A DNA stretch of 38,677 bases from CAZRGV01 sp964599655 (GTDB taxonomy: Bacteria > Planctomycetota > Planctomycetia > Isosphaerales > Isosphaeraceae), in assembly GCA_964599655.1 (NCBI GenBank), contig CAZRGV010000052.1, positions 1 to 38,677 of the forward strand, read 5' to 3'. The notes under the pieces were generated by a model that saw only the letters and a list, made by a program, of their open reading frames with translations, was not told where the DNA came from and did not search any database. Shown here in pieces: positions 29,149 through 37,553 of this stretch. Both the position numbers and the translations under genes were made by a program. How positions within the stretch are numbered: the stretch's first letter is position 1; the number at the start of each line of letters is the position of its first letter.

Positions 29149-29875
29149 GGGCGCACCGTCCGTTCCACGCCGGGCCCCGGTCCGGTCCGCGCGGCGCCGC
29201 CGTCGAATTCTGGAAGAGGAAAAACGGCGTTTTGGAGATCCAAAGACCCGCCTCGAGCAGGAGGCTTTCGCGCTCGAGACTGCGCGATCGGGAGCGTGTC
29301 GGGTCGTGGGTGGCCTCCGCATTCGTCGGAAGCCGGTCGTGGTCATGCATGGCGACAATCTTGAATGCGTGTTCAGTTGGCACGGCCGACGCGGGAGCGG
29401 ACTTGGCCCTGCGGGGGCCAGCGGCGCGGCGGCTCGACGCGCGGGTCTCTCCTTCAACAAGATCGAGGAAACGGCGGTTCGAATTCGTGTTTTGTCGAAA
29501 AAAAAGAGGACGAGGGGACGACGGACGCGAAGCGACTGGACCGGGTCCTCCGTGGAGCGCGGCGGCGGAGGCGGGGGCTGGTCGACCGGCGGATTCCGCG
29601 TCGGTTGTTCCGGCGGCGTTGCCGGCGGGGGTGGCGGAGGTTCGTGGCCGGTCACAGGCCGCGCCTCGGAACGGGCCGATCCTCGAACCACCGAAGGCGT
29701 CGGCCGTCCTCGGTTCCATCCGGGGTTTGATTTCCCGAGCGATCTGGTACCCTATCCAGCCCCCCCCCGAGGTTCCCCCCGGACCCGTCTCAACCCCGCA
29801 CGCATCGATGGACCGGCTGGGGTGCCGGCGCGATCGTTCCCGCGCGGAAGGTTCCTGATTCCCTGGAGTCTCTCC

Positions 29876-31294
29876 ATGAGTTCACGTGGACATTCGATCG
29901 CGCTGGCCCTGACCTTTGTGGTGGGGTTGTGCCTGGCGTGCGATTCGGATCGGGGAGTTCCGGTCGGTCCGTTCCGGGTCGAGCCCTACCTGCAACTGGG
30001 CCAAACGCCCGATCCGACCGCGCTGGCGTTGCTCTGGCACGCCGACGACCGGGACGACGACTGGTCGGTGGCCTATCGGACCGGGCCGGATGCCGCCTGG
30101 CAATCGGCCAAGGTGACGACGGCGCGCCGGGTGGCGGTCGAGGGGGAGTCTCCGTTTCGGGTGTATCGCGCGGCCCTGACCGACCTGCCTCGTGGGCAAA
30201 CTTTCGAATACCGCGTGAGCCTGGGAGGCGAAGTCGTCTTCCAGGCCGACGGGCGAACCGCGAGGCCGGCCGGGGAACCGTCGCGGTTCGTCGCCTTCGG
30301 CGACTGCGGGGCCGACACGGCCGGGCAGCGTGCGGTGGCCTTCCGGGCCTACCAGGAACATCCCGACCTTGTGGTCATCACCGGCGACGTCGTTTACGCC
30401 CGAGGCCGCCTCTCCGAGTACCGCGAACGGTTCTGGCCGATTTACAACGCCGGCACGGCGTCGCCGGACCTTGGCGCTCCGCTCTTGCGTTCGACGCCGT
30501 TCGTCGCCGCGGCGGGCAACCATGACGTCGCGGCGCGCGACCTGGATCAGTTTCCCGATGGCCTGGCCTACTTCCTCGTCTGGGACCAGCCCCTCAACGG
30601 CCCAGACGGCGCCGAGGGCCCTCACGTGGGGAATCTCGAAGGGTCCGCCAGCCAACGGAAGGCGTTTCTCGACGCGGCGGGGGAGACCTATCCGCGCATG
30701 GCGAACTTTTCCTTCGACCACGGCGACGCCCACTGGACGGTCATCGACTCCAACCCCTACGTCGACTGGACCGACGCCGGGCTCCGCGAGTGGCTGACCC
30801 GCGACCTGGCCGCCGCGCAGCAGGCCACCTGGCGGTTCGTCACGTTTCACCATCCCGGGTTCAACTCGTCACACGCCTACTCCGATCAGCAGCACATGCG
30901 CCAGTTGGCCCCCGTCCTCGAGGCGGGCAAGGTGGACGTCGTCTTCAGCGGTCATGTTCATAACTATCAACGATCGTTTCCGCTCCGCTTCGAGCCGGCC
31001 AACCCCTCGAACCGAGGGCCGAAGGTCGACGGCCGATGGACCCTCGACAAGAACTACGACGGCCGGACCCGGACCCACCCCGACGGCGTGATTTACATCG
31101 TGACCGGCGCCGGGGGAAGCCACCTCTACAACCCCGAGCAGGAAGACGACCGCGCCTCCTGGCAGACGTTCACCCACACGTTCCGTTCCAGGGATTTCTC
31201 GCTCACCGTGGCCGACGTCCAAGGGGCCACCCTGACCGTGCGGCAGATCCAGCCGGACGGCGAGGAGATCGACCGCTTCGTCATCAAGAAGTAG
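29876..31294 (+). CDS. Secreted purple-acid-phosphatase-like metallophosphoesterase
   Basis: 472 residues. The ATG at 29876 is chosen because GGAG lies 8 nt upstream and a signal peptide follows (SIALALTFVVGLCLAC, possibly a lipoprotein cysteine). The N-terminal fibronectin-like domain (about 30-135: VEPYLQLGQTPDPTALALLW, FEYRVSLGGEVVFQ) precedes the calcineurin-like domain. Metal-binding motifs in order: FGDCGAD (about 143), VVITGDVVY (171), AAGNHDV (215), TFHHPGF and FSGHVHNYQR. This is the layout of bacterial purple acid phosphatases, though substrates can differ. It would release phosphate from organic esters outside the cytoplasm. Confidence 0.88.
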   Translation: MSSRGHSIALALTFVVGLCLACDSDRGVPVGPFRVEPYLQLGQTPDPTALALLWHADDRDDDWSVAYRTGPDAAWQSAKVTTARRVAVEGESPFRVYRAALTDLPRGQTFEYRVSLGGEVVFQADGRTARPAGEPSRFVAFGDCGADTAGQRAVAFRAYQEHPDLVVITGDVVYARGRLSEYRERFWPIYNAGTASPDLGAPLLRSTPFVAAAGNHDVAARDLDQFPDGLAYFLVWDQPLNGPDGAEGPHVGNLEGSASQRKAFLDAAGETYPRMANFSFDHGDAHWTVIDSNPYVDWTDAGLREWLTRDLAAAQQATWRFVTFHHPGFNSSHAYSDQQHMRQLAPVLEAGKVDVVFSGHVHNYQRSFPLRFEPANPSNRGPKVDGRWTLDKNYDGRTRTHPDGVIYIVTGAGGSHLYNPEQEDDRASWQTFTHTFRSRDFSLTVADVQGATLTVRQIQPDGEEIDRFVIKK

Positions 31295-31362
31295 GCGATC
31301 GTTGGTGTGACGTCCGAGGGAGTCGGCAACGCCCGCAGCGATCGAGCGGTCGTCGGCGCAAG

Positions 31363-31395
31363 AAAAACGCCCGGCTCCCCCCGAGGGAGCCGGGC
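31363..31395 (-). terminator. Rho-independent terminator, minus strand
   Basis: An 11-bp perfect stem GCCCGGCTCCC/GGGAGCCGGGC (31369-31379 with 31385-31395) with a 5-nt loop. An A5 run (31363-31367) on the plus strand becomes a U-tract after the stem on the minus strand. It would stop minus-strand transcripts reading out of the secreted-protein pair, about 490 nt past its stop codon. The same stem lies 75 nt after the plus-strand metallophosphatase and might act there too. Confidence 0.7.
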
Positions 31396-31555
31396 ACAGC
31401 CAGGGAGAACGACGCTTGCTCGTGATTCCTGTTGCTTGGCGTTCTGTCTGGCGTTCCGGCCTTGAGGACGGCGCCGGTGACGGGGAACTCTCCTAGCACG
31501 AGGGGTGCCAAGGCCCATTTCGAGGCGGGATTGGCGCCTGAGCCATCGGGTGGGA

Positions 31556-31680
31556 CCGAAGGAACGGCCCGGAACCGGGGGCCTTCGCGGGGTGGGGACG
31601 GTCCGCCGAAGTCTTTGCGGTTACAAGAGATCGGTGGGCCGTGCCCACCCCGCCAGAGGAGAATCGACCGGGGCGTTCGG
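31556..31680. repeat. About 120-nt intergenic palindrome, copy 3
   Basis: The core 31591-31680 starts GGTGGGGACGGTCCGCCGAA, then GTCTTTGCGG, then TCGGTGGGCCGTGCCCACCC, ending GGGCGTTCGG, again exactly 90 nt. The outer left arm beginning CCGAA at 31556 partly complements the right end. It lies between convergent genes, as copy 2 does. Confidence 0.75.
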
Positions 31681-31817
31681 GAATCGGGATTGGGCGTCGA
31701 TGCGAGGACGGGGGTCGGATGCGAGGCGCGTGCGAGCGGTGGGGTGGGTGCCCGGAATCGTTGCAGAGCTGTTGTCCTGGTGGGCAGGGTCTTCGCGAAA
31801 CGCACGACCCTCGACGC

Positions 31818-31846
31818 GCCACGCCCTGAGGGGATCAGGGCGTGGC
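31818..31846 (-). terminator. Strong hairpin downstream of minus-strand gene
   Basis: A perfect 12-bp stem GCCACGCCCTGA/TCAGGGCGTGGC with a GGGGA loop, 36 nt past the stop codon of the secreted protein at 31882-33486. No U-tract follows, so it may be a terminator of the L-shaped type or an RNA 3'-end stabiliser. Confidence 0.5.
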
Positions 31847-31881
31847 TGGATGGGCGAGGCGAGGCGAGGCGAGGAACGGGG

Positions 31882-33486
31882 TCAGGGCCGAGGCGCGGAG
31901 GCGTTCGCGGCGTTCGGGTGGAGTGGACCGAGGCGGAAGGTGGCCAGCGCCTGCTCGACGGCCTTGCGAACCGACTTCACTTCCTCGCGGGCGGTGCGGA
32001 CCCTCACGCTCAGGCTGGCGTTCTGGCGGAAGAGGATGAGGTAGGCGTCGAGGTGGAACCGCGCCCGGCCGGGGGCGCCGGGGGTGGGGCGATTCGGGGT
32101 CAGCACGGCCTCGACGTGGTAAACTTCGCCCTCGGGCCAGTCGGCCGCGGGAAGGCGTTCCGAGGCCGTGGGCAGGACGTCGAGCCCGAAGGCGCGGTAC
32201 TCCTCGAAGAACTGCTGGAAGAGGGTGTCGGGCCTCGGCTGGCTGCCCGGTCGGAAGTCGAGCTCGACGAGGTCGAAGCCGTTGGAATCGTTCCGGTGCA
32301 ATTCCAGGTGATTGGGATCATCGGTCTGGTGAATTTCGATGTTTTCCGGGTGCTGGAAGTGGAACCGGCCCTTGGGGTCCTCGTAGATCAGCCAGGAGTT
32401 CTGGGCGGTGGGCTCGGGCCGCGGATCGGGAGCGCTCAAGGGGGGGCCATCGCCGGGCCAACGCCGTTCCAGGAGCAGCTCGCGACGGATCGTCGGGCCC
32501 GGCTCGCCCGTTTCCGGGTCGGCCGGGAGCCGTCCGGCGGAGGCGAGGCGGACCTTGGTGATTCCGCCCTGGGCCTCGATCGGGGCATCCTCGGCCTTTT
32601 CGGCGTCGTTCGTGGTGACCGGGACCCGTTGGAATTGGAATTCGGCCTGCGCGTGGAGCGCCACGTTCATTTGATCCACGACAACTTGACCGGTGATGTC
32701 AATGACGGCGACTTCGCCCGAGCCGTCGGGGTTGGGGCGGATTTCGGCGAGCCGTGCCCGAAGCGAACCGGTTTGGACCTCGTATTTCACGAGGGCCGAG
32801 CACCCCGCGCGGGAGACGGCCCAGACATCGCCGAGGTGGACGGGTCCATCGGGCAGGACGAAGGACAGGCTCGGGACGAACGGAACATGGAGGGCGAATC
32901 GAAACTCTTGCTCCAGAAGGGTCCGTCCTGGAGTGAGCACGATCAACGGAGGAACGCCGCTGGTGCTTCGCGTGTACCAGACGGTCAGGTTGTCGATGGA
33001 GGACGGCCCCGACGCTTTCTCGAAGGGATCGGGTGTGATCCGTGTTCCTTCGAAGCGACGCACGACCTCGTTCACGAGCCGGTCGTCCACGGGTCCGACC
33101 GCCACGGGCCGCTCGGTGAATCGTCCCCGCACCACGATTTCCTCTCGACGGGGCGCGCCGTTGGGCCGGTCCGTGCTGATGCGTGCCTCGGTCTCCTTGA
33201 AGCCCACCTGGTACTGGCCGATCTTTCCGGGCTCGTCCTTGGTGGTGTACCGTTCCCGGAGGAGGTAGCGCGTGGTCAGGTCGCCGGTGACGGGCTTGAT
33301 CTCACCGCGAGGCGCCTCCCGGCTGGGGTTCGCCGGGTTCGCCGGCGCGGGCGCCTGGGCCGTGGCGGTTCGCGAACCAAAACCAAGAAGCGGAACGAGC
33401 AAGGCCAGGGCCACGTCGAGGACAACGGCGCGTGGGGTCGGGAGGACAAGAGGGGGGCAATCGCCTCGAAGCTCGCGGTTGGCCAT
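31882..33486 (-). CDS. Secreted protein of unknown function (paralogue 1 of pair)
   Basis: 534 residues with an N-terminal signal peptide or anchor (AVVLDVALALLVPLLGFG, then TATAQAPAP). No catalytic motif is recognised. A central segment FVLPDGPVHLGDVWAVSRAG matches the pattern of the upstream protein (LLPDHPVAVGDTWTVGPLAA), and ALVKYE aligns with ALSEYE. The C-terminal 180 residues (GRFHFQHPENIEI, then LSVRVRTAREEVKSV, ending in an amphipathic helix) resemble the PsbP/Mog1-like sandwich, which is tentative. The start has GGAGG 8 nt upstream, inside a small hairpin. It begins 46 nt after the stop of the upstream gene, so the two are probably one operon. Confidence 0.75.
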   Translation of the reverse strand: MANRELRGDCPPLVLPTPRAVVLDVALALLVPLLGFGSRTATAQAPAPANPANPSREAPRGEIKPVTGDLTTRYLLRERYTTKDEPGKIGQYQVGFKETEARISTDRPNGAPRREEIVVRGRFTERPVAVGPVDDRLVNEVVRRFEGTRITPDPFEKASGPSSIDNLTVWYTRSTSGVPPLIVLTPGRTLLEQEFRFALHVPFVPSLSFVLPDGPVHLGDVWAVSRAGCSALVKYEVQTGSLRARLAEIRPNPDGSGEVAVIDITGQVVVDQMNVALHAQAEFQFQRVPVTTNDAEKAEDAPIEAQGGITKVRLASAGRLPADPETGEPGPTIRRELLLERRWPGDGPPLSAPDPRPEPTAQNSWLIYEDPKGRFHFQHPENIEIHQTDDPNHLELHRNDSNGFDLVELDFRPGSQPRPDTLFQQFFEEYRAFGLDVLPTASERLPAADWPEGEVYHVEAVLTPNRPTPGAPGRARFHLDAYLILFRQNASLSVRVRTAREEVKSVRKAVEQALATFRLGPLHPNAANASAPRP

Positions 33487-33494
33487 GGTTCAGT

Positions 33495-33507
33495 CCTCCT
33501 TTGGAGG
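33495..33507 (-). promoter_or_regulatory. Ribosome-binding site within a small hairpin
   Basis: On the minus strand, CCTCC-AAA-GGAGG forms a 5-bp stem that includes the Shine-Dalgarno of the 534-residue secreted protein. It could lower independent initiation and favour coupling to the upstream gene, whose stop is about 25 nt away. Confidence 0.4.
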
Positions 33508-33532
33508 TCGTCGTACTGGGCTGGGCTCGCGA

Positions 33533-34930
33533 CTAGTTCTTCCCGCCGGACTCGTTCGCCTCGGTCCACTCGAGCGAGCCGATCATCCGTAGGTCCTGGT
33601 CGCCGAACCGCTCCTCGAGCGCCTTGCTCAGGGTGAAGGTCGCCAGGAGCTGGTCCCCCTCGGGGCTGGCAACCAGATAATAGTACCAGATCGGCTGAAC
33701 ATCCTTGGCCTGTCCCTCGACGGCCACCTTGTAGCGGAAGCCGCCCGCCGGCGCGCCGCCGACCTCTCCGGCCCCGATGTAGCGGACGAAGCGCTCGCCG
33801 AGCGCCCGCCGGATGTCCTCGCGGAACTGGACGAGGTCTTCATGCCGGCCTCGCCCGACGCTCGGCCCCATGGTCAGGTTGCACTGGGCCACGAATTCGC
33901 CGTGGTCGAGCCGCTTGAGCACGGTCTGGCGGGTGTCGTCGGCCACGATGTGCCAGTCCCGGTCATACACCAGGGTGTACTTCCCTCCGGGCGGGGCCAG
34001 CAGCAACAACTCCCGGCTGGGGTTGGCCTCCAGCGGGAGGCCGTCGAGGGCCGAGTCGGACAGCTCGGGGGGCCCCTCGATCGCTTTCCGCTCAACCTGG
34101 ACGGTGCTCTTGACGTCCAGGGCCGACTCGACCAGCCCCTTGGCACGGTTCTCCACCCGGTTCAGGGCGAGCCGGTCGATTCGCCCGGCCTTGCGGTCGA
34201 AGGAGAACTGGCCCCGGAACCGCATCGACCCCTCGCCCCCACGGACCGCCCCCCGGACCTCGCCCGAAAGCTCGATCCGGGCCGAATCGTCGTCGATCGC
34301 CTTGAGCGTCGCCTCCAGGCGGTTGGCGGCGATCGCCTCGTACTCGCTTAGCGCCCGGGCCGCCAACGGGCCGACGGTCCAGGTGTCTCCGACCGCCACC
34401 GGATGGTCGGGCAGCAGATCGGCCAGGCCCAGCGGATCGCCGGGAAGCTGGATCAGGTCGAGCTCGGAGCGGGTCAACGGCCCCCCCGCGCTGACGTTGA
34501 CGACCCCCTCGGGCCGTCGCTCGGCGATCAGGAGCGACACCTCGGGGCGCAGCTCCAAGGCCATGGTCTGCCCCTTGTCGCGGAAGTGGCCAATCGTCGC
34601 TCGGGCCAGCTTGGCCCGTCGAACCAGCCGCCGAGGCGCGCCGTCCTGGTCGATCGCGGCGACCTTCTCGACGCACTCGAACCGCCCCTCAACCTGGAAC
34701 GGCAACGAGGTCGTGGCCGGCTTGGCCCTGGAATCGGCGACGGCCGGCTCGGTTTCGAGAATCCGGTTTCCCTCGGCCTTGAGCACCAGAATCAACTGGG
34801 TCGTCTGGCCCGGCTGAGCCGACTCCCGGAGCGTGGCCTTCGACGGCGCGTCGGCCGTCCGGGCCTGGGCGAGGGCCGCGCCGGCGAGAAACCCCAGCGC
34901 CGCCAGGGCGCAACGTCTGTCCAACGCCAT
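33533..34930 (-). CDS. Secreted protein of unknown function (paralogue 2 of pair)
   Basis: 465 residues. The start is moved to ATG 34930 because GGGAGG lies 6 nt upstream and a signal peptide follows (MALDRRCALAALGFLAGAAL, then AQA). An earlier ATG at 34978 lacks such a site. No enzyme motif is recognised. Shared with the downstream gene product are the segment LPDHPVAVGDTWTVGPLAA plus ALSEYE, and a C-terminal alpha/beta domain (YTLVYDRDWHIV through IWYYYLVASPEGDQLLATFT) of possible PsbP/Mog1-like fold. It contains VEGRFECVEKVAAIDQDG, suggesting repeated beta segments. Predicted to act outside the cytoplasm. First gene of the two-gene unit. Confidence 0.75.
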   Translation of the reverse strand: MALDRRCALAALGFLAGAALAQARTADAPSKATLRESAQPGQTTQLILVLKAEGNRILETEPAVADSRAKPATTSLPFQVEGRFECVEKVAAIDQDGAPRRLVRRAKLARATIGHFRDKGQTMALELRPEVSLLIAERRPEGVVNVSAGGPLTRSELDLIQLPGDPLGLADLLPDHPVAVGDTWTVGPLAARALSEYEAIAANRLEATLKAIDDDSARIELSGEVRGAVRGGEGSMRFRGQFSFDRKAGRIDRLALNRVENRAKGLVESALDVKSTVQVERKAIEGPPELSDSALDGLPLEANPSRELLLLAPPGGKYTLVYDRDWHIVADDTRQTVLKRLDHGEFVAQCNLTMGPSVGRGRHEDLVQFREDIRRALGERFVRYIGAGEVGGAPAGGFRYKVAVEGQAKDVQPIWYYYLVASPEGDQLLATFTLSKALEERFGDQDLRMIGSLEWTEANESGGKN

Positions 34931-35435
34931 CCTTAGCCTCCCTTCCGGACTCGACCGGAACTCCGGTTCCGAGTTCAACTTTAGTGGCCTGGGTCCGAAC
35001 CGTCAACCGGACCCCGACCCCCCGGAACCTCCAGGCCAGGACCGCCCCGTTCCCCCATCGATCGGCCCTGCCCTCACACGCACGATTCGATGTTCGGAGG
35101 GAAGGGAGGCGGGACGTGAATGGGAAGTGTCTTGCATGGAGACGCGCTGTGGATTTCTCGACACGGATTCTGGGGAAAACGTCCCGTTTTTACCGACCCA
35201 AGGAACGCTCGGCCGCGTAGAGTAGGCATCGAACCTTGTCAAGTCTGGAGCGTCTAAGGGGTATCGAGAGCTGTTGGCGAGGCCCGGCCGATTCCGACGG
35301 ACCGCCGTCGGGGGAAACGCGTTGGAAAAACGGAAACATTTCGTCGTGGTCCGCGAATGATTTCGAGTAAAAGAACAGTCGATCGGCAGAGACGGGCTTG
35401 AGATTTGCTAGTCGATCGGAGCAAGGAGTCGTGGG
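34931..35435. other. Divergent intergenic region before sigma factor gene
   Basis: 505 nt between the divergent secreted-protein operon and the sigma factor gene. The right half (35150-35430) is richer in A/T and should carry the sigma-gene promoter; TTGTCA at about 35237 with GGGTAT 17 nt later is only a weak candidate. No gene is supported. Confidence 0.35.
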
Positions 35436-37115
35436 ATGGTCAGCGCGTCGTATCGGCACACGGCCCTGAGACAACTGAAGGAGCAGCAGGTGCGGCGCGC
35501 GACCCGCGAGCACCGGCTGGAGCAGTTGGATCGCGCCGAGAAACTTCTGGCCGAAATCGACGCGGGGAAGCGATATCCTTACGAGTTCCTGTGCTATCGG
35601 ATCACGGGCTATCGGCCCGACTCGACGTCGTTGCTGGTCCTCTCCGGCGAGGACGTGCGGCATGACCTCCGGCTGTTCGTCAAGGACCTCGCGGCGACGG
35701 TCAGCCTGACGGTCGAAGAGGCATCGGAACCGGTTCTGACGGTGGAGGCGGTGAGCCGCCGGTTCAACGTATCGACCCGGACGGTCTCGCGTTGGAGGCG
35801 GCAAGGTTTGGTGGCCCGTCGGTTCGTGATCGACGGACGAACGAAGGTCGGGTTTCTCGAGTCGAGCGTGTCTCGATTCGTGGCCGACCACCGCGAACAG
35901 GTCGATCGCGGGACTCGGTTTCGACAATTGACGGACCTGGAGCGGGACGAGATCATCCGCCGGGCCCGTCGCATGGCGTCGGTCGGAGGCCAGGGTCGCC
36001 TGGCGGAGATCGCGCGGAGGATTGCACGCAAGATGGAACGCTCGCCCGAGACCATCCGCACCACGTTGAAGGCCTACGACCGGGACCATCCGGACCGGGC
36101 CATCTTCCCGCCCTCGACGGCCCCGCTGGACGAGGAGGCGAAGGCCAAGATTTACCGACTTTACCGCATGGGCGTCTCGGTCGAGAACCTGGCGGGCCAG
36201 TTCGGCCGCACCCGCTCGAGCGTCTACCGCGTGATCAATGAAATGCGGGCCCGACGGCTGCTGGAGCAGAAGCTCGAGTTCATGCCGCACCCGAGCTTTG
36301 AGGATCGCTCGCAACACGCCGAGATTCTCGGGCCGCTGCCCGAACCGGCCGACGGCAAGTCGCCTCGACGCTCGAAGGCGCCCAAGGGCTTGCCGCCGTA
36401 CCTGGCCAGCCTTTACGAGGTTCCGCTTCTGAGCCGGGACCAGGAAATGCACCTGTTCCGCAAGATGAACTTCCTGAAGTACCAGGCCGCGAAGATCCGG
36501 GACACGATCGACCCGGCCAAGGCCAAGTCGTCGGATCTCGATGAGATCGAACGACTTCAGGAAGAGGCCCTGGCGGTCAAGAACCAGATCATCCGGGCCA
36601 ACCTGCGGCTGGTCGTCTCGATCGCCAAGCGGCACGTGGGACCGAGCAACAACTTCTTCGAGCTGGTTTCGGACGGGAACATGAGCCTGATCCGGGCCGT
36701 CGAGAAGTTCGACTACTCGCGCGGCAACAAGTTCTCGACCTACGCCTCCTGGGCGATCATGAAGAACTTCGCCCGGACCATTCCCGAGGAAAACTACCGG
36801 CGAGACCGGTTCGTGACCGGCCACGAGGAGATGTTCGAGGCCGCCGCCGACAACCGGACCGATGAGCACGAGTATGAGAGCGCCCTGAAGCGGATGCAGG
36901 AAGCCGTCAAGGGGATGCTCGGCCGGCTCGACGACCGCGAACGCCGCATCATCATCAGCCGTTATGGTTTGGGTGGTGTGAGCGAGCAGACGCTCGAACA
37001 ACTGGGCAAGGAGCTGGGCATCACCAAGGAACGGGTCCGTCAGATCGAGTCGCGTGCCCAGGACAAGCTCCGGAAGATCGCCGGCGAGCAAAAGCTCGAC
37101 CTGCCGATGCTCTGA
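35436..37115 (+). CDS. Sigma70-family RNA polymerase sigma factor with HTH-rich N-terminus
   Basis: 559 residues. AAGGAG lies 8 nt before the ATG. The C-terminal half is a clear sigma70: region 2 at about 389-460 (NLRLVVSIAKRHVG, NNFFELVSDGNMSLIRAVEK, FSTYASWAIMKNFARTIPEE) and region 4 at about 498-555 (LDDRERRIIISRYGL, then EQLGKELGITKERVRQIESRAQ). Region 1.2 is at about 308-330 (PPYLASLYEVPLLSRDQE). The N-terminal 290 residues instead hold three helix-turn-helix segments: a MerR/excisionase-like one (102-146, LTVEAVSRRFNVSTRTVSRW), one near 188-220 (LAEIARRIARKMERSPETIR) and one near 232-285 (YRMGVSVENLAGQFGRTRSS). Canonical region 1.1 is absent. Target promoters unknown. Confidence 0.88.
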   Translation: MVSASYRHTALRQLKEQQVRRATREHRLEQLDRAEKLLAEIDAGKRYPYEFLCYRITGYRPDSTSLLVLSGEDVRHDLRLFVKDLAATVSLTVEEASEPVLTVEAVSRRFNVSTRTVSRWRRQGLVARRFVIDGRTKVGFLESSVSRFVADHREQVDRGTRFRQLTDLERDEIIRRARRMASVGGQGRLAEIARRIARKMERSPETIRTTLKAYDRDHPDRAIFPPSTAPLDEEAKAKIYRLYRMGVSVENLAGQFGRTRSSVYRVINEMRARRLLEQKLEFMPHPSFEDRSQHAEILGPLPEPADGKSPRRSKAPKGLPPYLASLYEVPLLSRDQEMHLFRKMNFLKYQAAKIRDTIDPAKAKSSDLDEIERLQEEALAVKNQIIRANLRLVVSIAKRHVGPSNNFFELVSDGNMSLIRAVEKFDYSRGNKFSTYASWAIMKNFARTIPEENYRRDRFVTGHEEMFEAAADNRTDEHEYESALKRMQEAVKGMLGRLDDRERRIIISRYGLGGVSEQTLEQLGKELGITKERVRQIESRAQDKLRKIAGEQKLDLPML

Positions 37116-37501
37116 GCCTGTCGTCGCGATCGTCTCGTCCGGCCACAACGTCGGACGAACCCTCGGGCGGTCCGCCGTTTCCCTGGGCGGGGCGGTCCGC
37201 CCGCGATCGGTCCGTCGCGAAGGGCCCCCGGCCCTCAAGAAGGTCGCGAACCCCAACCCCCAGGGCTGGGTCTGCACGTTCGTCAACGCGGTCGGCCGTT
37301 TTTTTCGAAGGCGGGCCCTTGCCGAAAGGCGCGCTCGGAGTGTAGGATACGTTTCGCCCCATGGATCGCGTGGTGATTGCGCTTCCAGGTTTCGACCGCG
37401 CCTGGCTGATGGGCCCCGCCCCGGCCAACGGCGCGGTCGTCTTCCCTGAGGACACCGCAAGCGGGTTCCTCGGGATTTCCGGGATTGATTCAAAAAACCA
37501 C
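37116..37501. other. Intergenic region between sigma gene and tRNA operon
   Basis: 386 nt. It has GC-rich inverted segments (TCGCGA repeated around AGGGC/GCCCT near 37215-37250) and a T7 run at about 37301, which together could end the sigma transcript. A 55-codon frame (37361-37528) runs into the tRNA promoter and is rejected. No gene is supported. Confidence 0.4.
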
Positions 37502-37529
37502 TTGCACGGTCTTCGAGAGGCGGTATAGT
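37502..37529 (+). promoter_or_regulatory. Promoter of the tRNA-tuf operon
   Basis: TTGCAC (37502-37507), a 16-nt spacer, then TATAGT (37524-37529), the latter matching TATAAT at 5 of 6 positions. The predicted start is about 18 nt before the first tRNA. The -35 is weak, as is common for stable-RNA promoters that rely on upstream activation. Confidence 0.55.
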
Positions 37530-37553
37530 AAGGAATTTCACGGCCTGCGGTTC

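Larger units (their letters stand above)
28430..29875. other. 1.4-kb repeat-rich intergenic region
   Basis: No credible gene is present despite long open frames on both strands, which cross the repeats and change content between copies. It holds three copies of the 88-nt element (B, C, D) with starts 248 and 292 nt apart. It also holds a C9 run at 29760-29768. The promoter of the metallophosphatase should lie at the right end, but none was recognised. Confidence 0.6.
31295..31881. other. Convergent intergenic region with hairpins and repeat
   Basis: 587 nt between the convergent metallophosphatase and the minus-strand secreted-protein pair. It contains a terminator-type hairpin with an A-tract (31363-31395), palindrome copy 3 (31556-31680), a second strong hairpin (31818-31846) and four GCGAG units (31854-31873). 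No gene is supported. Confidence 0.5.

Noticed and set aside
28510..29157. CRISPR-like array
   Set aside because: The conserved units are 88 nt with variable interiors, the intervals are 248 and 292 nt, and there are no short identical repeats with uniform spacers or cas genes.
27080..29719. 879-codon minus-strand frame across coxD, the propeller gene and the repeat region
   Set aside because: It overlaps two convincing genes and the 88-nt repeats; low-complexity Arg/Pro/Ala composition.
37361..37528. 55-codon open frame between the sigma gene and the tRNAs
   Set aside because: Its stop codon lies within the -10 box of the tRNA-tuf promoter, there is no good ribosome site, and no similarity is recognised.
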